Assembly: GCA_013398295.1 (NCBI GenBank)
Contig: VZSF01006876.1
Coordinates: 118,552-182,551, forward strand
Length of the DNA: 64,000 nucleotides
Source: Chionis minor
Lineage: Eukaryota; Chordata; Aves; Charadriiformes; Chionididae
Direction: 5' to 3'
Shown: positions 47,720 to 58,878 of the stretch, in pieces
Numbering within the stretch: the first letter of the stretch is position 1
Layout of the letters: each line of letters begins with the position of its first letter
Position numbers and translations under genes: made by a program
Notes under the pieces: model-generated
The model's database searches: none
What the model was told of the DNA's origin: nothing
The model's input: the letters and a program-made list of their open reading frames with translations, nothing else

Positions 47720-47751
47720 CTTTGCACCTAGAGAGGAATCTAGGTGCAAAG
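47720..47751. repeat. Perfect 13-bp hairpin
   Basis: Arms CTTTGCACCTAGA and TCTAGGTGCAAAG around the loop GAGGAA. No mismatch. The stem contains CACCTAGA-like E-box halves (CACCT/AGGTG), which zinc-finger ZEB/SNAI-type factors bind. Confidence 0.9.
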
Positions 47752-47779
47752 GAGAATCACATCTATAACTCCCCCACAT

Positions 47780-48110
47780 CTCCGCGGCAGCTGTTGGTTT
47801 AGACAGGCTCGCTCGCAGCCGAGGCCAATCCTGCCACGCCAGACACGGTGCTCAGCAGGGTTAACCCCCGTCTTCGCAGCCTTTGCCCTGCCGGGACGCT
47901 GCTAAGTTTAATTCTCCCTTGGCTAGCTGTGGCTAACCCCCAGTTCCCCCATCTCCCCTGGCTCGCTGGGACTAGCCAGCGCAGTTAAACACATATTTTT
48001 TTATATGTGTTGCAAAAACACTGAGCGCGGCGAACACGGTGAGCACAGAGCAAATCTCTATTGCGGGCGGACGGGACAGGCAGTGCCGTGTCTGTCTGCC
48101 AAACCGTTAG
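47780..48110. promoter_or_regulatory. CpG-rich patch, possible promoter
   Basis: About 22 CpG in 330 bases by eye (TCCGCGGCAG, GCTCGCTCGCAGCCGAGG, GAGCGCGGCGAACACGG, TTGCGGGCGGACGGG), against a CpG-poor background. Several AGTTTAA/GTTAA words interrupt it. Within it a hairpin with arms AACACATAT and ATATGTGTT and a T6 loop lies at 47988-48011. Direction of any transcription is unknown. Confidence 0.45.
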
Positions 48111-51100
48111 AGAAAAAGCACTTGCAGGTATTTCTTGATTGCTAGCAGATCTCTCCACCTCCTTCTCTCACATCTCTCTTCGTTTCTCCCTTGCTCCCAT
48201 CTTCAAGAAATGCAGGGCTGCTGCCAGTGTGTGGTTTTACCTGGCACATTTGGGTGCTGCTGAGTTGGTACCTGGTTGAAGGAGCATCGAGGAGTGCAGC
48301 TGGAGCAGAGGGACGGGGTTTTCCGTGTGGGGCAGGAGGATGTCGAAGGATTTTTTGTGCAGAGAAAGGGACATGGCACACAGCATTTGTCCTGCTCCTT
48401 CCTTAAGTCTGGCTCCCTCCTGCCTATCACTGCGCTGTTTCCTGGAGCTGCAGATGGACTTTCTGTTGTGGTACAGCAAACAACGGCATTTTCAGATTAG
48501 AAATTACTCAGCCTGACACTTCACAGCCTAAACTGTGACCAGGGTGGAGAGGCAAAGTAGTCTGAGGCACTGCTGTTTGCTTTCGGTTCAGCCAGTTTGT
48601 CCGTCAATACTTCAAGCAAGCAGCTTTCAATTCCTGGGCTGGGAATGCCAATCCTTCCCCCCACAAATGCTAAAGGGTTTCTTCCCTTTCCTTCCAAGGC
48701 TGCTTCTGGCCAGGATTTTAAAAAGTGGCGTTAAATTTTGCTGGCCAGGGAAGGCACCTGTCCCAGGGTGGTTATTTTTAGCGGCAGAGCTGACATCCAA
48801 TACGGTAGCCCAAGTTGTAAAAGCTGGCCAGCATCATCTCGCTGTGAGTTATGTTTTGCTTCAGCATGATTAACTGTAGTTAAAAAATGAGCTTTGAGGG
48901 CATATAAACAGGAGAGCAGAGGGGTTGCTTAGAAGCATAAATCACACATATTAAATGGGAAAGCACATCCAAATTGGTACTTGTTTGCTCAAAGCTATTT
49001 AAATTAAGGGAAATATCATCCCTTCTCAAGAAAGATGGTTCATAATTTCCTCAAATGAGGCCTAAACCAGCAAAGACCTAAAGTAACACTATATAACCCA
49101 AAGCGTTACCAAGACAGGGAAAGGACAGGAGAACACTTTCTGGCTCCCTCTTTGGTTTCCGCACGGAAATGGTGACATAAGGAAGGATCGTGGCCACGAG
49201 ACAAATGAGTTTAGGAGGCCACCTCAGCAGAGAGGTCACAGCTGGACACGCCTGTCTCCCGAGCTTCTCCATCTCAGCTTCATGGCAGCAACAGAAAGGG
49301 GGATTTTTTTTCTTATCTTGAATGCAAATTGGTCTTTTGATGCCCTTGCTGATGCTGACAAGAAACTGGAGGGCAAGAAAACACATCCCTAAATTGAGAT
49401 TTTTGAGATTTGCAATATCCCGCTGAGTTCATGGGGAAAAGGGAGACGCATTTTTCTTTCCTCAAATTTCAGTGAAAATACAGAGGAAAATTCAGTAGAG
49501 GTAAAAACTTTTTAAAGCTGTTTCTCCTACAATGTGAGTCTCCTAGAAATACTTGTAACGTTTTCATCTCCCTTTGATAATGAGAAAGCCACAGCTGGGG
49601 TATTCAAGACCGTACGTATATTTTTCTGTGGTAACACATGGAGGTTTCCTCCCCAAAGCAAGCTCCCACTGGGCTAGGTGCCGCACAAAGAGAGCCTGTG
49701 CCCAAAGCCATGATAATCCAGGTGTCTGGGAGTAACAAGGAGTTGTCTTTCTTACGTCTAGCCCTGAGATTTTCCCATTAGTGGCAACAGGCGCAGTTTT
49801 TTGCTTGTGACGAAACCCTAAGTAGTGGCGTTGCATGCTACTAGATGACTGGGTTCGCTCAAGGAAAGGGTTATTTATTCACCTGTAAAACAAATGAGTG
49901 TTTTCTCTGGGTTGAAGTGTATGCTGGGAACACGCCTCCCTACATCTCCCTAAAGCTATATCTCATCTCCCAGCTATGATTCAACGTTTCCCTAAGTGTG
50001 TTGGCAGCACTCAGCTTGAAAGGTGATACCGTCCCAGGCTTTCCAGTTCTTCACCTGACCAGCGTCATCCGCATCCCTCCACGACCATCAGGGCTCTGAA
50101 TGATGTTCACTGCTGAATGCTCACATAATTTTTCATTAGCCACTTCTGTTGGCTTCGTGTCCTTTTTGTACACATAACCAATGTGCATTAACAGTTTCCA
50201 GTAGGTCCATTAGGATTTTCTCCCCAGTCTCCCTGGCAAACACGACGGCATTATCACAGGCTCAGATTTAGTTAACCCCTCCATATGCCGAGCATCTCTC
50301 CTCCTCCACTGCCATCCGTCTTTCCTTTTGCTCACCCTGCTGAGTTTGATTTTCAGTAATTATTAGCGGGGGTGTTTTTTTCTTCTCGAACACTGCAAAA
50401 TGAAAATGCGTAGTTTGGGGGATTGCTTTAATTAGACACTTTCATATAAAATCTGCTATTGCATCTTCGTATAGAACCTGCTTCAAAGAGAACAAGAAAG
50501 AATGCTGGTTTTCTCTGTTTTAGTTCTAAGTTTTTCACTGGCTTTACCCGTTGGTAGATTAATTGAAGCGATGCTAAACCAGGCGTGAATTTGACCTGTA
50601 ATATTTTAAAATGTTAAAAATGAATCGAATTATTCCAAGAAAGCAACTCATCAAAAGCTGCTCAGGAAGATAGAGTTAGATTATCAGGCAGGGATAGGCA
50701 GGGTTTGTTTTTCCGATACTTCAGTCCAGTCGGGGTTTAACAGCGGTTCAGGCACGGACTGGAGTATCCAGCACACCTGACTAAACCAGACCAAACAGCA
50801 CTGTGCTGTTTCAGGCATAGAGATGTCACAGCACGCAGCACCCTCGCCACGGTGACAGCCACACCGAAGCCCGCATCAATAAAATCCTGCGGTGTTTACC
50901 TTGAAAATGCTCCAACGCGTCGATTCGTGTTGCCTCCTATTTCAAGGCTGGGGGAGATGCGTTCCAACTGCTGTGCCTCAGGCTTGTGAAATGTTATACG
51001 GTGAAGCTAAATGCGTGTTTATTTTAACAATAATAGCTTTACATGAGGGGAACCCCAATGGACTTGTTCGGCAAGACTGTGAGCGGCTGTAGCTACGGAG

Positions 51101-52240
51101 CAAGGGAAAAGCAGAGCAGTGCCCAGGCTCGGAGCACAGCGCAGGGTCGGCTACGCTTAGGGGTGAGGGACTGGAACTGCACCAGTTAGTACCAGCAAGA
51201 CCGTGTTCTGTTTTCCACTCCCAGTCACATCCTCTGCAGCACCTTGTTTATGGCGCCAGTGTTTTCCATTCCGTTTGCTCAAGTTAGAAATTACAAACTT
51301 GGTCCTGGGCTCTTGGCTATCGCCAGCGTGGCTCTGCCCAAGCGTATGTAGAGAGATGTTCCTTCAGCTCCACATCTCAACTTAGGATTTCAAATTCACT
51401 CACAGTTCATGGCTTTCCAGTGCTTTGATTGAGTTTGGACTCCTCTCTTATTTTCATTACTTAACTCAAAGCATTTACCAGCTTGCAGTCGAAAATCAGA
51501 GCCAGCCTTGCAAGCCACCCCACGTTATTTTTGACTCCACCAACCTAAGAGAGGAGTTTTTAAATCCTTTCCAGAGAGAGGCAAACTTCCAAAAGAATTG
51601 GAGGTCAGATTTGCTGTGGGGGAACATCCAAAAAACTTGGGCGTCTCTCCAGAGTTTATCTAGCCCAAACAAAACTGGCCTCCAACCTGGAAAGCAAACA
51701 AGTGATCCCAAGATGCCAGCTGGATTAGGAGCAAGAATACTCTCTTGGGTGGTAGTCTTAGACTTATAGTTTTGGTCTAAGTCAGCAGCCACAAGCCCAA
51801 AGGTGATCATTTTATCACCTCATAAAAATTCTGGTGTGGGCCAAGGCTCTGAACACAGGCGAGATTTCATCATTTCCTCAAATGGAAAAAGCTAGTGGGA
51901 CCCGTTTGTTCCCCTGAGGCGACCTGCTGAGGGCCAGGAGAGCCGGGATCCAGCACTGGGCACCGTGTGTCACCAGTGATGTTGGACACAGTGGGGAGTG
52001 TGGAGGGGAATGGCTGCCAGGATGCAAAACAAGGGCAAAGGCTTGGATTTGTGCAAGGTGGGAAGAGGGAAGGCAAGGTGCAGGGGTGCAGCTAGGGACA
52101 CATGGTGGTGACATCCCCCGTAGCTGTCCTCTAGTCTTTTAGGGGGGGCATAAAAAGGGAGGTTATTGTTTCTTTTCTTTGTCCCTGGGGAAAGAAAAAG
52201 AAGTGATTGACCTAATTCATAGCAGATAGGTATTGGGGAA
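48111..52240. other. Non-coding stretch
   Basis: No gene seen. 50120-50640 is AT-rich with GTAATTATTAGCG and TAGATTAATTGAAGCG, possibly regulatory. 50690-51150 is moderately CpG-rich (AACGCGTCGATTCGTG, GCGCAGGGTCGGCTACGC). Overlapping open frames at 48142-48520 have no splice or codon support. Confidence 0.37.
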
Positions 52241-52249
52241 CTGACACAA

Positions 52250-52325
52250 GTTAAAGATTTGGAATAATCTGCCTGGGGAAGCTGTGGGTTCCTTTTCAAG
52301 GAGTGTTTAAAGAAAGCCCTTCCAG
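52250..52325 (+). mobile_element. Worn CR1/L3-type LINE fragment
   Basis: TGGAATAATCTGCCTGGGGA, AGCTGTGGGTTCC and TTCAAGGAGTGTTTAAAGAA follow the LINE text GGAATAATCT-x-CC-x-GGGAAG, TGTGGGATCCCC and TGGAG-x3-TTTAAAAA in order, on the plus strand. Flanks are too diverged to extend. An old insertion. Confidence 0.45.
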
Positions 52326-52754
52326 AAAGGACAGGGCTTTGTCCTGCAGCTGGGGCAATGCTGAGCTTTGTACTCCAGTGGAGCCCAAAAGAGACAGAAC
52401 AAAATTGGGACATTTCCTTCTCCCAGAAGCCGAGGCGAGAGCAGACTACTCCAACCATTCAGACGGGACTAAGCTTTTTTTCCCCCCTAGATCTCATTCA
52501 GTTTGCTTGTCTTTATTATTTAACATATGGGCAAGGGGCTTTGGCATCTGGTCTACCAGGAGACAAAAAGGGAAGAAGATCTTTTTCTGAACTGAATTTG
52601 CACCTTTTACCAATCACTTCTATTCGCATCCTTCCCTCTTTGGAGAAACTAACGTTGGTGTGCGGGACCATATGCATCTGCAAATTATTTGTTTATAAAC
52701 TGGGCTGTAGATATTTTTGCTGCTAGAAACCTGCAGCTTATTGGTCTAAGCTCA

Positions 52755-53165
52755 CCTTGCCCCCAACCAAGGACTAAGTGTTACATGAATAATACAACCA
52801 GGCTGTAACAGCGCTGCAAATGGGATGGGGTCAGGGGCTGCAATAAGAGTCTAATCTAAGTAAAAACACTGGATCTGTCTGTTTATGGATCTAATAAATT
52901 ATGTTGGAATTGTGCGGTTATAAATCCAGGCTGTCCAGTAAACCCAACAACTAATTTGTCAGTCGCTCGTCTAGCAATCTGACTCTCCGTTGCAATTGCT
53001 CACCATGCAGATAACAAGGTGCCTTACAAATCTCTTGGTTAAATGTCATTTGTTTCAGTGCCATAACATGCTATGGATCATTGCTCACACACAGTAACCC
53101 AATTATATTAACCTGTGCAGCAATACGGTGTAATGACATGACATTAATGGGAACACTTCAGAGGT
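52755..53165. promoter_or_regulatory. Largest putative conserved non-coding block
   Basis: About 400 bases of complex, repeat-free DNA with many separate words: ACATGAATAATACAACC, CTAATAAATTATGTTGG, GGTTATAAATCC, CAACTAATTTGTCAG, GCAATTGCTCACCATGC, CAATTATATTAACC and GACATTAATGGGAAC. No frame is open for long. In style it is the best enhancer candidate of the window, but only alignment can show conservation. Confidence 0.38.
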
Positions 53166-53792
53166 TTCCAACAATTTGGTCTTTCCTCCAAAGGGGCTTT
53201 TCTCCTTGAGCATCTTTCTCCTTCTTTCCTCCCTCCCCCAATGCTTAGAGGCAAAGCAACGTATCTACCCAAACACATCTAAAATCATCATATTTTCTCG
53301 AATAACTGAAGTTCATTCACAGCTTGGAAAGCAGGATTGAGCTGTATTACTTGTTGGAATCTCTCCAAATTGTAAGTATCACTGCTCCTTAGGCTCTGAC
53401 TTCAGTGGCATTTTTATAAGAACACCTTTTAAATACAACCCCTTACATTTTGTCAGTATGGGTTATGAGACCCTGCAGCAGCAGGGGAAAACAGCACTTT
53501 TTTCACACAGAGTGAAAAAAATGAGAGTGCTGAAAGATGAAGCTGTTGTTATTTTCCAGCATCAGAATAAAAGCTGGCTAAATATGCTAGCAAGTCGCTT
53601 GGCTGATTTGCCTTCCATTTGCATTGCTGTAATAGGCACTGAGTAAAAAACCAGAGATAACAATATAAATTTGATAAAATGATGTCATTCAGATGCCTAG
53701 GAGTAAAAGTAATGAAGTTATTTTATAATAATGAACAGTGTTCTTTGGTGGGTTTTTTAATAAAAGGCTGAAAAGTATTGCTGAAAATTTCC

Positions 53793-53798
53793 TTTATT
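53793..53798 (-). terminator. Possible polyadenylation signal AATAAA (minus)
   Basis: AATAAA on the minus strand, about 150 bases beyond the stop codon of the candidate terminal exon at 53945-54150. Position fits a short 3' untranslated region. Such hexamers are common by chance in AT-rich DNA. Confidence 0.3.
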
Positions 53799-53944
53799 CT
53801 TACTTCTGAGGCAAAAATAGAAATCTACTACCTAGTTTTACTGGCTGTCACTGAAAAAATCTCCAGAGTGCTGTAAAGAGGGTGCAAGAGGATAACCAGC
53901 CAGTTCAGAGAGGGATGCAGGTCCGATGGAAATACGTGAAGGAT

Positions 53945-54150
53945 TTATAGCTCTGTCTCATGGTGGTAGCTGTTTTCCATCATCACGGTGTATGCAGGGG
54001 GGATATGGGACAGATTCTGATCCTCTGGTGATCCTTCACTCTCCAGCTGGTCTGCTGGGAAAGGTGACACCGCAAGCGGGGTAATGTGCCCACAGTCTGT
54101 GCTCAGGATATGCCCCCGTGTTTCTGTGTATTTACAGCTTTTTTCAGCTT
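53945..54150 (-). CDS. Candidate terminal coding exon, unidentified protein
   Basis: On the minus strand the acceptor GGTTACTTGCCTTCTCTGCAG is followed by an open frame with stop TAA at 53945-53947. The peptide starts AEKSCKYTETRGHILSTDCG and ends IPPAYTVMMENSYHHETEL. The frame joins in phase with the exon at 54284-54333, completing a GAA codon. The sequence is complex, mixed polar and proline-containing, like a cytoplasmic tail. AATAAA follows about 150 bases downstream. I do not recognise the family. What argues against it is that no upstream chain back to a start could be traced with confidence. Confidence 0.42.
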
Positions 54151-54283
54151 CTGCAGAGAAGGCAAGTAACCCTATCATAAGCATTGGGCTAAACTTGCTG
54201 ATATCAGCTAAACTGAGCTTCTTCCTGTAGGAAGAGTTTTAGTAAGTAAAGAAATAAAGAGGCTCATCTATGACAAATCTTAC

Positions 54284-54333
54284 CTGACACAAACATATTT
54301 TGATCAGCCCGACACAATCTGTAACAGGCGCAT
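54284..54333 (-). CDS. Candidate penultimate coding exon, 50 bases
   Basis: On the minus strand the acceptor CATATTTCTTCATAATATTTAG and the donor GTCAG|GTAAGA are both strong. Only one of three frames is open; it reads CACYRLCRADQNMFVS and leaves one base (G), exactly what the next exon (first two bases AA) needs. The intron would be 133 bases, short but normal for birds. The cysteine-rich CACYRLCR could be a membrane-proximal, palmitoylated stretch, which is speculation. It enters with one base to complete a codon, and I found no certain upstream partner. Confidence 0.4.
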
Positions 54334-56026
54334 CTAAATATTATGAAGAAATATGTGATGATCAGCTTCAAATACACAGCCTGTAATGTATACTTGCTAA
54401 ATTCTTTCCATTGTGCTGTTAAATGCATCCAGCTGTCCATACATTAAAGTTAAATATACTGTACTATAAAACTGAACTGAGAGTGGAAACTATTAAAATA
54501 AACCCAGCTATTTCCCTGTTCGCCCTCTCCCTCCCAATCAAGTATATTTTAGTTGGGGAAGGAGGAGAGTTATAAAAACAGTTATTTGATGTGGTGCATG
54601 GCAATGTCAGGGGGATAGGGGAGCTCAAGTGGCAGGGAATGGGAGCAGCCCCAATCTGATGAGCGAGGAGAAATGGGGGGGCTGAATATTCTGGGTGACC
54701 TCGGGGTGGGGGCAACGGATCGTTCTTGTGAGGGGCAAGCAAAACCCTGCCTGGCTGGGTTTGCCATGCATGGAAAAGATGTATGGGAAAAGGCAGAGAG
54801 AGGGTGATGTTGTCATGGATGAAGGGGAAGGTCTTGGAGAGCCATGATCTGTCTCATAACAGAAGAAAACATCTTTTAAAAGAGCTTTGGGGTCCATGGG
54901 TTGCACAGCATGTCCTATCAACTGATTTTGTTTGGGTTTTTATTTATCATTATTTTATCATTAACTACTATGGAAAAAGCAGAGATACAACAGCAGGAAG
55001 AATATAATCAGGGATGAATCTCAGATCTTATGGGCAGTGCAGGTTCACGTATCATGTCCTAGGATTAGAGTATCAAACTGAAAACTTTCTTAATCAATGA
55101 GGTGGAGCAAGAGGAACATGATAGAAAAACAATAGTCTACGAGAAAATAGCTTTTTTCTGACTAACTTTCATCCCATTTTTCTAAGGAAGTGAGGTTTGT
55201 ATTGTCTGTCTGTCTGACATGCGTTTTCCATAGGTTTTTTTGGGTTGATTTTGAAGTCAGCGAAAGACGGATACCAAACACAGCACACCCGCTGAAGGAA
55301 AGGTGACCGCAGCTCAGCCCTTATCCATTTTGAGAGGCAGCAGCCAGGTGACATGTTGGGCCACTGGCCCAGCCAAGGAAGCAAAGGATGCAGGAGGACT
55401 GGCTTCACTGTAGATCAAGCCAAAAGCTAATACATTGCATCTTTTTTTTTGTGTCTCTGTTTTGCTTAAAGTAATGTCCATACAGACAGGGAAATATGTC
55501 CTGGTCACTCTGTCACTGCAGAGGCATGGATGTCCCCCAACCTATGGAGGTCACCAGCAGCCAGAAGATAAGCCTTGTTCCCCAAACCAACCCCCCATTC
55601 CCACGCGCGCTATAGGACACTCCATTGGACTTCATTTCATGGTAAATTTGCCAGATGTTTAATTATGCGTGATCATGTTGGCTAACATGCTCATTTGGAA
55701 ATACGCAAGAAAACAAATCTGGACAGCAGAGAAGGGAAACGTGGTTGTGAGCAGCAACGTGAACTGGTGGCAAAGCCCTTATGGCAGTTTTCCCCTTCCC
55801 GTATGTTGCCTAGACCCGGTGACAGTTCATCTTTAAACACTCTGGCCAAACAACTGCAGCTCAGTTTTGTCCTCCAGTATCTATCAGTGAGTAACAAATG
55901 TTAAATTAAAAAAAAAAAAAAAAAGGAAGCTGTTTCAACATCACTTTTACAACACACCAGATGCTGCTCTGTGATGCGTTTGATTTCTGCCACTGTAGTG
56001 AGACGGAAGCACTGGCTGCATCTTAC
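54334..56026. other. Non-coding or intronic stretch
   Basis: No clear exon. At 54464-54650 (minus) a strong acceptor (CATTTCTCCTCGCTCATCAG) leads into a frame beginning IGAAPIPCHLSSPIPLTL that ends in a stop at 54464; this competes with the other candidates. A17 run at 55908-55924. If the minus-strand candidates form a gene, this is intron. Confidence 0.3.
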
Positions 56027-56089
56027 CTGTACGGTGTGTCGGATGCAGGGAGAGTATCCATCACCATCAGTCAGAGCATTTACTTCTTG
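56027..56089 (-). other. Candidate exon, 63 bases
   Basis: On the minus strand the acceptor GGGTTCCCACCCTAG and the donor GTACAG|GTAAGA frame exactly 21 codons, symmetric in phase 0: QEVNALTDGDGYSPCIRH then TVQ. The other two frames have stops. Its exit phase does not fit the exon at 54284-54333 directly, so another exon between them or a different transcript would be needed. Confidence 0.3.
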
Positions 56090-58299
56090 CTAGGGTGGGA
56101 ACCCAAGGCTTCATATGCCCCATTTTATTGAACTTTGCAGATCAAAAAAAACATAAAAAAATCATAGGTGGGATTCTATTCACATGGAATCACTCGGGAA
56201 TACTTTTTTGTTTCCTTTTATTTTTGTCACAGAATTCCAAAGCTGTTTTTCTAAACATGAGTTTTTTTCCAAAAAATATCCTAACTATAAAGAAGATCAT
56301 GCATCACGAGAACATCCAACAGCTGTTTTCATATCATAAACAGACCACGGTTGAAGGCAATGGTCTTCACTCTGAAGGGGGATGAGAATAATGTCTGGGT
56401 TGGCTGTTGGTAGGACAAGAAGCAGTAGGTTTAAAATTGAACAAGCAAGATTTAGATGAAACCCAAAGAGCAAGAAGGGAGCGGTTCGCACGGTGCAGTT
56501 GGGTTTGAATCTTCGCTGGTTATTCATGCACAAAGTGTTTGTCTTCCTGTCTCCTGCTCTGGTGATGTCTATCAACAGCAAGGTGTTTTTCCAGTACTGG
56601 TGAAGTAATCCACTTAGTCCCCAATTATTTAACGCTCTGCAACTATCTTGTTGCTGTTTGTCCTCTTGACAGCTCAGGCAGCAGCAATACAACATATCTG
56701 AACCCTTCAGTATGCCTGCGTGGAGGCTCGCTATCGAACGCCACAAAGGTCAGGGCCTCTCAGGGTGTCAGTGACAAAGAGGAGACCGTGGAGAAACTTT
56801 CTGGGGTGAGGAGAGTGATGGATAAACCAGCTCTCTGTATGGACGAATGTACGGGCACGGAATGTAGCTCCGTTGTTGAGATTTTGCCAAAAAGGAAGAG
56901 AAGGTGGAGGGAAATGTTTCTGATATGAGATGTCCAGCGCATATCACTGGCACTTTGCTTTGGCGTTTTTTAAAATAGATGTCCCTCTGTCACACTTACG
57001 CACTTGAGATGCACAGGAATAGCAAAATCAAGTCATGTTAAAATGTCCTAGGATCACACCAGCAATAGCTTTCGTGGCTCCGATGGCCTCAAATCCTTCT
57101 CTCATGTCATGTGCTCGAGAAGGGAGTGCAATGCGCTGTTTGCCAAGTGTCAGCTTTCAGGAGTATTTGGTATCAGCCTACAACTATCAAAAGGCAAATT
57201 AAAGGTGAACTAGAGTAATCTGTGCAGTGGAGAGTGTAAATGTGTGAGATAAGAGGGTTTTGATGCCAGTCCAAGTTGCTTCCTCTCCCTCCTTCCTCCC
57301 TGGTTTCGGTATGAAAAAAAAAGCGCTTTTCAAAAGCCATTTCTTTTGCTACCTTGTAATCAGCTCTAATTTTTCCTCCTCTTACCCACTGATTTCCCTG
57401 CACATTTTATTGGATTTTTTTTTTTTCAATGGGAGAGATCTCCATTTCAAAATAAACAAATGCACTTTGCACTCCCACAGCTGGTTTTGATCCAGTGATT
57501 TCCAGCAGCTTCACAGATGGGCTTTCAGCGCCTTAGAGGGACGAGAAATGCACTCTTACAGCCCAGGACCCCTGCGTCCTAGGGGAACCGTCACAACCTT
57601 CCACCCTAGGCAGCCACTGATGCCTGTGAGCAGAAAATTTGCCTTCCTGGCTTTGAAGCATTTTCCTCTCGGCTCGCACAGCGGGGCTGGGGAGCGGGGA
57701 ACCCGATCTTCTGCAGCATGGAGACGTGGAACGCCATGTGTCCCCCACGCAGCAGCTCAGCGGCAGCCTGGAGGAGTTCTCAGCTCCGCTGCAACTGCTC
57801 TTCTCCACCTCTTCTGTCCCTGCCAGGAGACGTCCCCTTTTTATTTCCCACCCAGCCACGTCGGATGCAGGAAGAACAAAACGGTGCCCACGCCATCCAT
57901 GTTTGGCTGGGGGTTTCAGAGGTGTATGAAGAAGTTTGGTGACTGGTTTGCGCTGAAAATATGTTGCAAATGGACATTTAATGCTCCCTGGCTCCGCTGA
58001 CAGCCTCATCCTGTGCTGGGTTAATGGCCTTAGATTCTTTCCCTTCCCAAGCTTGATGCAATTGTTTTATAAAAGCTGCATAGCCCACCCCATGACAATC
58101 TTTCACCGGCTTTAAAATCCTTTTCGGTTCAGGTTTTGCAGCATTTGCTGGACTTAAGTAATTTGACAGAGTGAGGATTGTTGGCCTTTGCTCAGCCAGT
58201 GGGTAAATAAAAGCCTGGCTCCCTTTTCTTCTGCTAAGAGTAAAATGATGTATTGACAAAGGGCACCATGCATATTCACCTCCATTCATCCCTCCTGTT
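56090..58299. other. Non-coding stretch, CpG-moderate at right
   Basis: No gene called. 57530-57960 is GC-richer with about 20 CpG and open frames in five of six directions, which argues against any one of them. A minus 149-codon frame at 56297-56746 has no support. Confidence 0.33.
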
Positions 58300-58510
58300 A
58301 CTCATTTCCGTCGGAAGGTGAGGATGCCCCTGCTCAGTTACCCCTGCTAAGGACACGGCCTGTCAGAGGTGTGCGGTTAAACGGCAGAGCAGAGCAAGGC
58401 GTGAGGGGTGGCAGACGGACCACGCGCCATCGGCGTCAGACTCGGCAGTGTTTTATACAGGCACGTGATGGAGAAAGCACTGGCTTTTCCCAGGTCTAAC
58501 GCAGCCCTTC
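58300..58510. promoter_or_regulatory. Short CpG-rich patch
   Basis: About 15 CpG in 210 bases by eye (TTTCCGTCGGAAGG, CAGACGGACCACGCGCC, ATCGGCGTCAGACTCGG). It directly precedes the hexamer repeat. Could be a small promoter or an unmethylated enhancer. Confidence 0.35.
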
Positions 58511-58530
58511 GGATGACCTTGGAGCAAACA

Positions 58531-58878
58531 TATTCCTACTGCTATTGCTATTGCTATTGCTATTGCTATTGCTATTCCTACTCTTATTCATATTCCTATT
58601 CTTATTCCTATTGCTGTTCCTGTTTCTATTCCTATTCCTACTCTTATTCCTATTCCTACTCTTATTCCTATTCCTACTCCTATTCCTATTCCTGTTCCTG
58701 TTCCTATTCCTATTCCTGTTCCTGTTCCTATTCCTACTCTTATTCCTATTCCTGTTCCTGTTTCTGTTCCTGTTCCTGTTCCTGTTCCTGTTCCTATTCC
58801 TATTCCTATTCCTGTTCCTGTTCCTGTTCCTATTCCTACTCTTATTCCTATTCCTGTTCCTGTTTCTGTTCCTGTTCC
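58531..58878. repeat. 58-unit degenerate hexamer repeat, TATTCC/TGTTCC type
   Basis: Exactly 348 bases split into 58 hexamers with no insertion or deletion. Unit classes are TATTCC, TGTTCC, TATTGC (a block near the left end), TACTCT, TGTTTC and rare variants. A 48-base higher-order unit (eight hexamers) is identical at 58729-58776 and 58831-58878. The minus strand is purine-rich (GGAATA/GGAACA). Because six is a multiple of three and units lack stops in most frames, both strands show long false open frames of alternating residues (YS/YC, FL, NR, GI/GT). The flanks 58408-58530 and 58879-59107 are unique sequence. Confidence 0.97.
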
